Source of the DNA: Flavobacteriales bacterium UBA5692
GTDB taxonomy: Bacteria; Bacteroidota; Bacteroidia; Flavobacteriales_D; Sanyastnellaceae
DNA length: 46,038 nt
NCBI GenBank assembly: GCA_002420235.1
Contig: DIHQ01000091.1
Span: 1 to 46,038, forward strand
Reading direction: 5' to 3'
The notes beneath the pieces were generated by a model. That model ran no database searches and was not told the origin of the DNA. It worked only from the letters and a program-made list of their open reading frames with translations. Positions within the stretch are counted from its first letter, which is position 1; each line of letters starts with the position of its first letter. Made by a program: the position numbers and the translations under genes. Shown here one piece after another: positions 8,079-15,873 of the stretch.

Positions 8079-9860
8079 CTAATGGATGCTCGTTTCTTTT
8101 AGCCACTTTCGATAAGCATTAAACAAGGTTGTCCGCGCTACAAAACCAATGTATCTGGCCTGATCGACAACAGGCAAAAATGCAGCATTGGTTCTTTCGA
8201 AGGATCGCATAACTTCCTCCATTTTCCCAGTGGCTTCAATCGTAGCCTCAGGCAGGACCATTAGTTCGTAGACCTTGATTTTTTGATACAGTGTCTGGTC
8301 GAACATCACCTCACGTAAATCTTGTAAGTCAATTATCCCCAACAAATTGCGGTGGCGATCTAGTACCGGGTAAAGATTCCGCGAGCTTCGTTCTATAATT
8401 GGAATCAATTGACCTAATGTCCAATGAGGGTTTAAGACTTCGAAATCAGAGACAACGATCTCATCTAACTTCATCAAAGTAAGTACCGACTGGTCCTTGT
8501 CATGGGTCAAAAGCTCCCCGCGTTCAGCCAATTCGCGAGTGTAGACGCTGTTGCGCATCCACCATTTTGACAGCTGAAAACTGATCCCCGATGTTAGCAT
8601 TACCGGGACAAACAATGCATATCCCCCGCTGACTTCTGCTGCAAGCAAAATTGCTGTCAACGGAGCATGAAGCACCCCCGCCAACAAACCCGCAATTCCA
8701 GCGAGTACTGCATTCCCAATTGGCATTGACCACATGGGGCCCAACCAGCCAGCAACCAAGGCAAACTGGTAACCGAGCAATCCGCCACAAAAAATGGCCG
8801 GAGCAAATACACCAGCCACCCCACCTGCACTTAAGGTCAAACCAGTAAGAATCGGTTTGAGTACCCAGGCCAGCATCAGAAACCCAATCAAATACCAACC
8901 TTCTGGATCGATGCGTCGCATGGACATATCAGAAGCTAAAATCTCTGCGTGCCCCTTGAATAGTGCGTTCACCACCTCGTATCCCTCCCCATAAAGCGAT
9001 GGAAAAAGTAAGATACATCCCCCTATTACAGCGCCCCCCACCCAGATTCGCGACCGGCCAGAAGGCAGCCAGTCCAAAACTGCACTCGACCCAAGGTAAA
9101 GCCTTGAGAATAGAACTGATCCAACACCGCAAAGCGCCCCAAGAAGTAAGTAAAGCGGCAAATTGGCCATACGAAATAAATCCAAATCTGGAGGAGTCAA
9201 GATGTTGCCATTGCCCATGAGTGCAGTTGCGGTAATGAGCGCTGTGAGAGACGAAAGCAACAGCGGGACTAAGGAAGAAGATGTCAAGTCAATCATGATG
9301 ACTTCAACAGCAAAAATAATTGCAGCAACAGGTGCTTTGAACAGTGCCGCGAGCGATGCCGAAGCTGCACAGCCAATTAACAGAAGCCGTCGGTTGAAAG
9401 TACGCTTAGTCTGCCTGCCAATTTCGGAACCAATGGCCGCTGCCGACTGCAGCGAGGGTCCTTCTAAACCGCCCGACCCTCCCAAACCCACTGATAGTGA
9501 ACTTGTAATCAACGGAGCAAACATCCAAGTCCGCTTGATGCGACCATGTCGCTGAGAAAGAGCGTGTAAAATACTTGGAACTCCCGGGCCTGGATGCTCA
9601 CCTCGAAGCCAGTTTTGCACCACCCATCGTGTTGCCAATAGGCCGACCAATGGGCCAATACCCAGCCACCAGTTCCAGGCCGACCATTCAGCAAATCCCG
9701 ACATGCCATCATGTAATCCTCCCACCACACGCTTCAACAAAACCGCGAATAAGCCAGCCGCTAAACCGGTGAGAACCGCCCATCCCAAAAGGGCCCGATC
9801 GGAGGATTTCCAATCCGAATCCACAACAGTCAAAATCCACTTCCTTAAGCGCCTCTTCAT
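8079..9860 (-). CDS. ClC-family chloride channel/transporter with C-terminal CBS pair
   Basis: A 593-residue polytopic membrane protein: ClC core (about residues 20-440) followed by two CBS domains (about 455-585). Selectivity-filter motifs are recognisable: GPGVP (91-95, for GSGIP), GLEGP with the gating Glu133, and GVFAP. Where the Cl-/H+ antiporter CLC-ec1 has its internal proton glutamate (E203 in FIIEEM), this protein reads FAVEV, which by simple alignment puts Val187 at that position and Glu186 at the neighbouring E202. That favours a channel-like or uncoupled mode, but this is inference from an ungapped alignment. CBS domains usually confer nucleotide control. It ends two bases from the convergent hydrolase and is divergent from the Usp gene. 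Confidence 0.9.
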   Translation of the reverse strand: MKRRLRKWILTVVDSDWKSSDRALLGWAVLTGLAAGLFAVLLKRVVGGLHDGMSGFAEWSAWNWWLGIGPLVGLLATRWVVQNWLRGEHPGPGVPSILHALSQRHGRIKRTWMFAPLITSSLSVGLGGSGGLEGPSLQSAAAIGSEIGRQTKRTFNRRLLLIGCAASASLAALFKAPVAAIIFAVEVIMIDLTSSSLVPLLLSSLTALITATALMGNGNILTPPDLDLFRMANLPLYLLLGALCGVGSVLFSRLYLGSSAVLDWLPSGRSRIWVGGAVIGGCILLFPSLYGEGYEVVNALFKGHAEILASDMSMRRIDPEGWYLIGFLMLAWVLKPILTGLTLSAGGVAGVFAPAIFCGGLLGYQFALVAGWLGPMWSMPIGNAVLAGIAGLLAGVLHAPLTAILLAAEVSGGYALFVPVMLTSGISFQLSKWWMRNSVYTRELAERGELLTHDKDQSVLTLMKLDEIVVSDFEVLNPHWTLGQLIPIIERSSRNLYPVLDRHRNLLGIIDLQDLREVMFDQTLYQKIKVYELMVLPEATIEATGKMEEVMRSFERTNAAFLPVVDQARYIGFVARTTLFNAYRKWLKETSIH

Positions 9861-9924
9861 GCTACAAATTTCACCAGAATACCCGGTAAAGAATTACCTT
9901 CGTCAACAAATTGATTAACATCAA

Positions 9925-10758
9925 ATGACACAACATCGCATCCTGGTCCCCATGGACTTCACTCCTGTAAGTGATGTTGCTCTAGAACACGCGGTTGTTG
10001 TAGGTAAAGCGTTTCAGAGTGAAATTATGTTGCTCCACATCATCGGTTCCAAAAAGGAGATGACTGATGCCCGTCTGCGAATGGAAGCGTGGAAAAAAAA
10101 GGCTTCGGCCGAATACCCCCATGTGGTGCGCACAGCCGTGCGCATTGGCTCAATTTTTGAAGATATCGATGACGTAGCTGTTGAACAAGATGCCAGCTTA
10201 GTCATCATGGGCACCCACGGCCTCAAAGGGATGCAATTCTTGACCGGGGGACGCGCCTTGCGCATCGTCACGAATTGTTCCACACCATTTATCATCACGC
10301 AAGAGCGAGGGATAAAGGCATCCGGCTATGATGACATTGTTGTACCACTGGACTTGCACCAAGACACCAAGCAAAAGCTCTCCACCGTTGCAGAAATGGC
10401 CCAGTATTTCAATGGCCGCGTGCACATCATAAGCCCAGCTGAATCAGATGAATTCCTGCAAAACCAATTGAAGCGAAACATCAAATTTGCAGAGGAGTAT
10501 TTTACAGAAAGAGGGATCAAATACACTGTCAAAATTTCCGAATTCAGCTCGGGTGCATTTGTGAAGGACGTGGTCCGTTACGCAGCAGCCATCGAAGCGG
10601 ATTTAATCAGCATCATGAACCTGCATGATAAAAGCCTAATGGGCATCCTAGGGCAGACTTACGAGCAACAGATTGTTACGAACGAGGCTCAGCTTCCGGT
10701 TTTGATTATTAACCCGATTGAGACCCGAGTAATCCGTGGATCAGTCTTCGCCCAATAG
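9925..10758 (+). CDS. Tandem universal stress protein (UspA-type)
   Basis: A 277-residue cytoplasmic protein with two Usp domains. The first (about residues 1-135) begins RILVPMDFTPVSDVALEHAV and ends with an ATP-loop-like segment MGTHGLKGMQFLTGGRA, close to G-x2-G-x9-G(S/T) but with Arg replacing the final Ser/Thr. The second (about 140-265) begins DDIVVPLDLHQDTKQK and has lost the loop (MNLHDKSLMGILGQTYEQ). One degenerate half is common in tandem Usp proteins. Divergent from the ClC gene across 64 bases, in which TACCTTCG at 9895-9902 is a weak -7 candidate. The stop lies four bases from the convergent phosphatase gene. The role in stress survival is family knowledge only. Confidence 0.88.
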   Translation: MTQHRILVPMDFTPVSDVALEHAVVVGKAFQSEIMLLHIIGSKKEMTDARLRMEAWKKKASAEYPHVVRTAVRIGSIFEDIDDVAVEQDASLVIMGTHGLKGMQFLTGGRALRIVTNCSTPFIITQERGIKASGYDDIVVPLDLHQDTKQKLSTVAEMAQYFNGRVHIISPAESDEFLQNQLKRNIKFAEEYFTERGIKYTVKISEFSSGAFVKDVVRYAAAIEADLISIMNLHDKSLMGILGQTYEQQIVTNEAQLPVLIINPIETRVIRGSVFAQ

Positions 10759-10762
10759 AAGT

Positions 10763-12565
10763 TTAAACCCGGACACCGACTACTAAAACGTCGTCCACTT
10801 GCTCTTCTTTTCCTTTCCAATCGTGAAAGGCTTTGGCTAACGCCTCCTCCATCTCTTTACTTTCCAAGGATGCGACGTGCAGGAGTAGTTCACGAAACCG
10901 TTTCCGCATAAATTTCTTGCCTCTCGGACCACCAAATTGATCGGAGAAGCCGTCGGTTGCTGCGAAGATAACATCGCCCTTCACAAGCGTCATGGTCTGC
11001 ATTTGATACTGCCGCATGCCCGGCTCGAATGAGGCGATGGCCATCTTGTCGGGTTTTAGTTCTTGAAGTACTCCCTTGCGCACCAAATACAGCGGGCAAT
11101 TAGCTCCGCTGTACTCCAATTCCATCTTTTCCATATCAATGCTTACAAAAGCGAGGTCCATACCATCATTAACCGCACCAGCGGTGGCACTTTCAGCTCC
11201 AAAACCATTCGGACGCAAAAGCGCGCATGCCGACCGATTCAATTGTTCCAATACGCGATCCGGTTGTGTGTAAACCTTGGTAATGCGTTCGAGCGCATGG
11301 TGCCCAATCAAACTCATGAACGCCCCTGGCACACCGTGACCCGTGCAGTCGATGGCTGAAAACATGCGCACACGACCTACGGAATGAAACCAATAAAAAT
11401 CTCCAGACACCCCGTCACGCGGCTGGTAGAAGACCGCCGATGAGTCGAAAACCTTTGCTCGATCAGTTTCAGTCGGCAAAATGGCTTGTTGGATTCGCTT
11501 GGCGTAGTCAATACTATCACGTAAGTCACCATAAAGCGATTCGACTACGGCCTTCTGTTCTTTCACTTCTGCCGTGCGCTGATCAACTTTCGCTTCCATC
11601 TCACGTTCGTTATTAGCGAGATCATCGCGCATCTTCAAAATGGCCTGTCCCAACGCATCGTCCTCACTAAGCGGCATGTATTCCGCTTCGAATTGGCCTT
11701 GACCTACCTGCAAACTGAATTCACGGGTTCGACTCAATCCATCCGCAAGTCGGTTGACCGCAACTGCCATTTCACCAATTTCATCCCCTGAAGACTCCAC
11801 CTTTTTCTCCAGAGGAGCTCCTCGCCCCATGTAAATCAAGGCTCGCTTTAGTTCTCCGATGGGGCGGACGATCGAGCGCGTCACCCACCAGGCGATGAGC
11901 AGGCCGAGGATCAGAATACCCAGTGCCACATTTCCGGCATACAACTGCAGTTGCGAACCCATCGCGTCCATCTGAGCCGTTGAAGTTCGGAGTGCGTTAG
12001 TCTGAGCCTGTGACATAGCATCCATGTGGCGGCGAATCGACTCAGTAAAAGCGGGTATACTCGACCCGTCCAAGGCATAATATTCAGCATCCATCATTGC
12101 GATCGGGTCGTCGTAAGCTTGGAATGAAGGCAGCAGCCTTATCACCTCTCTGTACACCAGGAACAGATGTTCAATATCCCGGCTCAAAGAATCAAATCGT
12201 AATTGTAGCGCAGGGTCGGACCAATTAGCCACCAAGGGCAACAAATCTTGGACTTTTTCGGGGATGTCTTCATCCATCAACCGTTGCAATTGAATCTTTT
12301 CTGGATCTCTCGGGCCTGACTGCACGGAGAGCCAGTGTCGAATTAGGATTCGTGTTTCACTAACCGAACGATCTAGCGCTTCCAATTTTTGAATGCTCGG
12401 CGTCAATACGCCATCGATGTGACGGCTGAGTTGCTGGCTCTCTTCCAAGGTGCTGCGCGTGATCAAGAACAACGCCCCTACGGCCAAACCAAACACGCCA
12501 AAGCCAGCGGATATGCGCCATCCGATTCCCCATTGCATTTTTCGGGGTGCCGACGTGTGAATCAT
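10763..12565 (-). CDS. Membrane HAMP-domain SpoIIE/PP2C-type serine phosphatase
   Basis: A 600-residue signalling protein: first transmembrane helix at about residues 15-38, periplasmic four-helix-type sensor (about 40-208), second helix (about 210-232, VALGILILGLLIAWWVT), HAMP (about 232-285), a coiled coil (about 315-365, MEAKVDQRTAEVKEQKAVVE) and a SpoIIE-type PP2C phosphatase (about 370-600). The linker DYAKRIQQAILPT and the catalytic blocks SGDFYWF, AIDCTGHGVPGAFMS and FAATDGFSDQFGG carry the metal-binding Asp residues. Such proteins usually dephosphorylate an anti-sigma-factor antagonist. It is the third gene of the YfiR-TPR-phosphatase set, with about 40 bases after the TPR gene. The periplasmic sensor could receive a signal from the secreted YfiR-like protein. 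Confidence 0.9.
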   Translation of the reverse strand: MIHTSAPRKMQWGIGWRISAGFGVFGLAVGALFLITRSTLEESQQLSRHIDGVLTPSIQKLEALDRSVSETRILIRHWLSVQSGPRDPEKIQLQRLMDEDIPEKVQDLLPLVANWSDPALQLRFDSLSRDIEHLFLVYREVIRLLPSFQAYDDPIAMMDAEYYALDGSSIPAFTESIRRHMDAMSQAQTNALRTSTAQMDAMGSQLQLYAGNVALGILILGLLIAWWVTRSIVRPIGELKRALIYMGRGAPLEKKVESSGDEIGEMAVAVNRLADGLSRTREFSLQVGQGQFEAEYMPLSEDDALGQAILKMRDDLANNEREMEAKVDQRTAEVKEQKAVVESLYGDLRDSIDYAKRIQQAILPTETDRAKVFDSSAVFYQPRDGVSGDFYWFHSVGRVRMFSAIDCTGHGVPGAFMSLIGHHALERITKVYTQPDRVLEQLNRSACALLRPNGFGAESATAGAVNDGMDLAFVSIDMEKMELEYSGANCPLYLVRKGVLQELKPDKMAIASFEPGMRQYQMQTMTLVKGDVIFAATDGFSDQFGGPRGKKFMRKRFRELLLHVASLESKEMEEALAKAFHDWKGKEEQVDDVLVVGVRV

Positions 12566-12605
12566 GTCGGCAATTTAACGCGGGAAGGGCAGCTTTTGGC
12601 GGCCG

Positions 12606-13541
12606 TTACTTTTTCTTCAAAACCGCTGCAATCTTACGTTTGTAAACTTCAGATTCATCCGGCCGGGAGAGCGCATAATAAACCGTCATTAAGCCCTTCA
12701 GGGTTTCCAAGCGATCAGGTCGCTGCTCATGGGCTTTCTGCATAGGGATTAGCGCTTCCTCAAACAAACCGACGCAAACGTCTTGGATTTCCATAAGTTC
12801 AAACATCGACGTTTCGTGATTAATCCGCTTGAGCTGGCGGACTCCGTGATTGTAAAGGGTTATGGATAAGTTGTAAAGGGTCGGGTAATGCGCCGGCACG
12901 AATTTGAGGGAGGTCACGTAGTGATTAACTGCGGCATCGAAGAGGGCTTGTTCCTTTGGGGTGTCCGCAAACCTCTGCGCTTCAAGCAACCGCGCGTGCG
13001 CCTGACCGAGATAGCGATGCAAGTCCGCTCGTTGCTCGCTCACATCGTACATCGGATTCAGCGTTTGCAATATCGATTCATACCGGCCCATCAACGCTAA
13101 GATTTCTGGCTCTGCTCCTAGGGTAAATCCTTCCACCCGTTCAATAGCATCACGGAAATACGAACGTGCCAGAAAATCAAGGGCATCGCGCGCCGTCTGT
13201 TCATCACTTGCCGACAAGCCGCCCGTAGTCATCGCACGTTGCAGACTTCCAACCGCCCGGTTTCGATCATCTGCATCTTGGCCCGAGCCACCACTTGCCT
13301 TGAACTGTTCTTTTTGAATAAAACCCAACACAAACCAAGCACGTGCGTCTGTGGCAAGGGGCACGCGCTCCATCTCGGGAGCTAGGACCGAGTGGGCTTT
13401 GTCCCAATCACCAGCGCGCACAAAGGCCTCTGCGCGCTCAAGTGTACTTTGGGCATCCGCTGTCCACGTGCAAAGCTCAAAGAAAATAGCCATTAAGGCT
13501 ACGGTGAATCGTATAAATATTGGCTTGATCATGGTTTTCAT
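12606..13541 (-). CDS. Secreted or periplasmic TPR-repeat protein
   Basis: A 311-residue protein with a signal peptide (about residues 1-30, ending WTADAQS) and helical repeats resembling tetratricopeptides (for example RAEAFVRAGDWDKAHSVLAP near the N-terminus, YPTLYNLSITLYNHGVRQLK about 215-235, and PDRLETLKGLMTVYYALSR near the end). No enzymatic motif is visible, so it is probably a protein-interaction scaffold. Its start overlaps the YfiR stop by four bases (ATGA), so the two are translationally coupled, and the phosphatase follows. A role as partner of the YfiR protein or of the phosphatase sensor is inference from coupling alone. Confidence 0.78.
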   Translation of the reverse strand: MKTMIKPIFIRFTVALMAIFFELCTWTADAQSTLERAEAFVRAGDWDKAHSVLAPEMERVPLATDARAWFVLGFIQKEQFKASGGSGQDADDRNRAVGSLQRAMTTGGLSASDEQTARDALDFLARSYFRDAIERVEGFTLGAEPEILALMGRYESILQTLNPMYDVSEQRADLHRYLGQAHARLLEAQRFADTPKEQALFDAAVNHYVTSLKFVPAHYPTLYNLSITLYNHGVRQLKRINHETSMFELMEIQDVCVGLFEEALIPMQKAHEQRPDRLETLKGLMTVYYALSRPDESEVYKRKIAAVLKKK

Positions 13542-14119
13542 TTAACAGCCCAAGACATGATTTTATTTCCAATCAGCACCCCCTTTTTTGCAGCATCCGG
13601 AGCATTGATTTCATATCGAATGCGATTGCCGATGGACACAAAGTTGATAACAGCACCCTGTTCCAATCCATCTGGCGAGTCCGATACCAATACCGTCGGG
13701 GTCTCTTCGAACTCCCGCGCGAGGCTTTTCAAAGCAGCACCTCCCACGTCGCAGTATACGAGGTGTTGAAAATCATCTAAGGGCAAGTCCCTGACTTGCG
13801 CGTAGCCATGCACTTGCAGGGGCTGGGCCCCAATCATTTTCATAGCGTACTTATCCAATAGCTCCGCGTAAAGCCGCTCATTTCCGACTACAGCCAAGTG
13901 GAAGGCACCCTCTTTGACCGATACTGGCCATTCATTCGATGCAGCGAAATGAAACAAGAAATTCGCCTTGGTCACTGCTCGTGTGTCAGTTTCGTCTATG
14001 TCATTTGTTGTGCCTTGACTCATGATTGACAAAGAGCACACAGAAAACGCTGTTAGGATTAAACCCCGAAGGACGCTTTTGGCGAGTGAGAATATTCGGA
14101 TATTTAAGACGAGAAGCAC
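13538..14119 (-). CDS. YfiR-family (DUF4154) periplasmic protein
   Basis: The body matches the YfiR/DUF4154 domain: TKANFLFHFAASNEWPVS at the start, LAVVGNERLYAEL, HLVYCDVGG, PTVLVSDSPDGLEQGAVINF, IRYEINAPDAAKKGVLIGNK and a terminal SWAVK. In Pseudomonas YfiR is a periplasmic inhibitor of a membrane diguanylate cyclase. Here the adjacent membrane enzyme is a HAMP phosphatase instead. The frame is open well into the ferritin gene, which I regard as chance. I place the start at GTG 14119, ten bases after the ferritin stop, because it gives a signal peptide (VLRGLILTAFSVCSLSIMSQ) of about 33 residues. ATG 14023 would remove that peptide and is less likely. The start is the weakest part of this call. 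Confidence 0.75.
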   Translation of the reverse strand: MLLVLNIRIFSLAKSVLRGLILTAFSVCSLSIMSQGTTNDIDETDTRAVTKANFLFHFAASNEWPVSVKEGAFHLAVVGNERLYAELLDKYAMKMIGAQPLQVHGYAQVRDLPLDDFQHLVYCDVGGAALKSLAREFEETPTVLVSDSPDGLEQGAVINFVSIGNRIRYEINAPDAAKKGVLIGNKIMSWAVK

Positions 14120-14129
14120 GGAAATGGTT

Positions 14130-14630
14130 TTATGCTTTGTCCAAGGTGTTAATGTCGCGGTCAAAGAGGTATAAAGCCCCTTTATCTCCTCCCGCCAGCG
14201 CCAGCTTGTCGAGAAGTTTTCTCGCGAGGCCTTCTTCTTCAATTTGCTCGGCAACGTACCATTGCAAAAAATTATGCGTGGTGTAGTCTTTCAATCTCAA
14301 GCAGGTATCAACTAGGTCATTGATGCTTGCAGTTACCTTGGTTTCATGCTCCAAGATCAACTCAAAAATATGCTCGAGCCCATTGAATGATGTTTGTATT
14401 ACGCTAACTGCTGGGACCAAAGCTGTTCCACCGCGTTCATTTACGAATCGCATTAGCTTCAACATGTGCTGCCGCTCTTCTTCAGCATGAGCATATAAAA
14501 ACGCCGCTGTTCCATCAAATCCATTGGTTTCGGCCCACACAGCCATGGCCAGGTAGGCGTGGCTACTCTGGCCCTCCAACGTGATTTGAGCATTTAGTGC
14601 CTGTTCAATTTTTTCATGCAACATTGCCAT
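14130..14630 (-). CDS. Bacterial ferritin (FtnA type)
   Basis: A 166-residue non-haem ferritin that oxidises Fe2+ and stores iron in a 24-subunit shell. Aligned by eye with E. coli FtnA, the ferroxidase ligands are conserved: Glu19 (LEGQSSHAY), Glu52 and His55 (EERQHM), Glu96 (EHETKV), and Gln129 and Glu132 (FLQWYVAEQIEEE). The C-terminus (GALYLFDRDINTLDKA) matches the family end. I start at MAMLHEKIEQ (14630), where homology begins; the frame is open a further 35 codons upstream. A strong promoter match lies 88-117 bases upstream. The YfiR gene starts only about ten bases downstream, so the signalling cassette may be read from the ferritin promoter. Confidence 0.92.
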   Translation of the reverse strand: MAMLHEKIEQALNAQITLEGQSSHAYLAMAVWAETNGFDGTAAFLYAHAEEERQHMLKLMRFVNERGGTALVPAVSVIQTSFNGLEHIFELILEHETKVTASINDLVDTCLRLKDYTTHNFLQWYVAEQIEEEGLARKLLDKLALAGGDKGALYLFDRDINTLDKA

Positions 14631-14717
14631 GGTTTTCTTCGAAGATAGGCAACCGAAAAGTGGGAAAGAAGCAATTGCAATTTGTTCGCAATGGGCTATA
14701 AATCGCAGGCTGCTGCT

Positions 14718-14747
14718 CAAAGGTATTTTATGCACACCTCTTAATAA
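14718..14747 (-). promoter_or_regulatory. Candidate promoter for ferritin
   Basis: Minus-strand TACCTTTG (14718-14725) is an exact match to TAnnTTTG, preceded after 19 bases by TTA (14745-14747) in the -33 position. It lies in the 190-base gap between the FAD oxidoreductase and ferritin and would give a leader of about 80 bases. The rest of that gap shows nothing I can name. Confidence 0.5.
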
Positions 14748-14820
14748 TCAGCAAGCAACAGGTACTCCGGAGAACTAAGAATCCTCTTGAATCAAGGTTT
14801 CAATCACTAATTAAAACTTT

Positions 14821-15873
14821 TCATTTCTCGGTGAATGTTGGGAATCTTTTAGGGTGAACCTCGTCGGGCACAGCATCTCGTTCTCCAAGCATGGCTTCAA
14901 TGGTCCACCGGGCAACGGTAGGGCCAATGGTTACACCTCTGGCTCCCCAACCCAAACAGGCATGGTAGTATGGATAATCCTTTGAAATCATCCCTAATAT
15001 AGGGCGGCGATCAAAGCAAGTCGGTCGCAGACCCGCAAGGTGCTCCAAGCATTCAATTTCCCCAGGCGTTTTTCGGGCATTTGAAGCCCCTTGAATCAAG
15101 GCGCGAGGAGTGTCTTCTAAGCAAACGGGTTCGTGAATGCCCCAGTGGTACGTGGACCCCACACGATAAGTACCATCACCTAATGGCAACACCCAATTTG
15201 CGTTGTTAACAATGCGTTCCCCCCAAGATTCAGCCGGTTTGACCCTGATTACCTCCCCGTGGTTTCTTCTCAACTCGAGACCGAATGCAGCCAAATCCTC
15301 TGCGCCACCAGTACCACGACAATCTACAACGACATCAAACCCCTGAGGACAACCATCGGCCATTGTCCAAGGTCGCTGCTCCCAGCTACCCTGCTGTTGC
15401 CACTTCAATCGACTCGCTTCCGTTAAGGCAATAACGTTCACCCACCCAGCATCAGGAACAAGGCCAGCGCCGAAAGGCGCATTGATACTTTTATGCAAAC
15501 TCGAGATTTCCAAAACCTCTATGAATGGAGAAACTGCATGCCCTCCTGCCGCCCGTTCTACCCAGCATTTTGCGTACTCTTCATTGGCAAAAATCCGGAC
15601 AATTGGAAGGTCACGCCAAAGGATTGTACCAATTTGGGATTCTATCGTTTGGTACCGAGCGCGGGCTTCATCCTGCTGCGCTCTGGCATTCCATTGTGGT
15701 AGAATACGCTTGAAAGATACCGGATTTGACATTCCAGCAGCCACGTCAGAGGCTGCGGGACTTCCATCACTCCAGACCACAAATGAGCAGCCTCGGAGAT
15801 GCAATTCCCACGCGATTAGACAACCAGCGATCCCGTCACCGGCAATCAATACATGTGGGCGTTTTGGCGTCAT
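14821..15873 (-). CDS. FAD-dependent oxidoreductase, D-amino-acid-oxidase (DAO) family
   Basis: A 350-residue flavoprotein. The N-terminal Rossmann motif HVLIAGDGIAGCLIAWEL (GxGxxG) binds FAD. The segment AAGMSNPVSFKRILPQW is typical of the glycine-oxidase/sarcosine-oxidase-like DAO proteins of Bacteroidota, and LAGLRPTCFDRRPILG followed by the C-terminal GWGARGVTIGPTVARW is the second FAD-contacting region. The substrate is not readable from sequence; secondary or primary amines such as glycine are possible. It is the last gene after kbl, with an ATGA overlap, so the two are made together. As Kbl generates or consumes glycine, an amine-oxidising role linked to threonine/glycine turnover is conceivable but unproven. 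Confidence 0.8.
   Translation of the reverse strand: MTPKRPHVLIAGDGIAGCLIAWELHLRGCSFVVWSDGSPAASDVAAGMSNPVSFKRILPQWNARAQQDEARARYQTIESQIGTILWRDLPIVRIFANEEYAKCWVERAAGGHAVSPFIEVLEISSLHKSINAPFGAGLVPDAGWVNVIALTEASRLKWQQQGSWEQRPWTMADGCPQGFDVVVDCRGTGGAEDLAAFGLELRRNHGEVIRVKPAESWGERIVNNANWVLPLGDGTYRVGSTYHWGIHEPVCLEDTPRALIQGASNARKTPGEIECLEHLAGLRPTCFDRRPILGMISKDYPYYHACLGWGARGVTIGPTVARWTIEAMLGERDAVPDEVHPKRFPTFTEK

Noticed and set aside
9861..9924. Promoters in the divergent ClC/Usp gap
   Set aside because: TACCTTCG on the plus strand has one mismatch and no TTG at the right distance; nothing convincing on the minus strand.
14120..14254. Upstream extension of the YfiR frame into ferritin
   Set aside because: The sequence is the ferritin C-terminal coding region read in another frame; it has no YfiR similarity and would precede the signal peptide.
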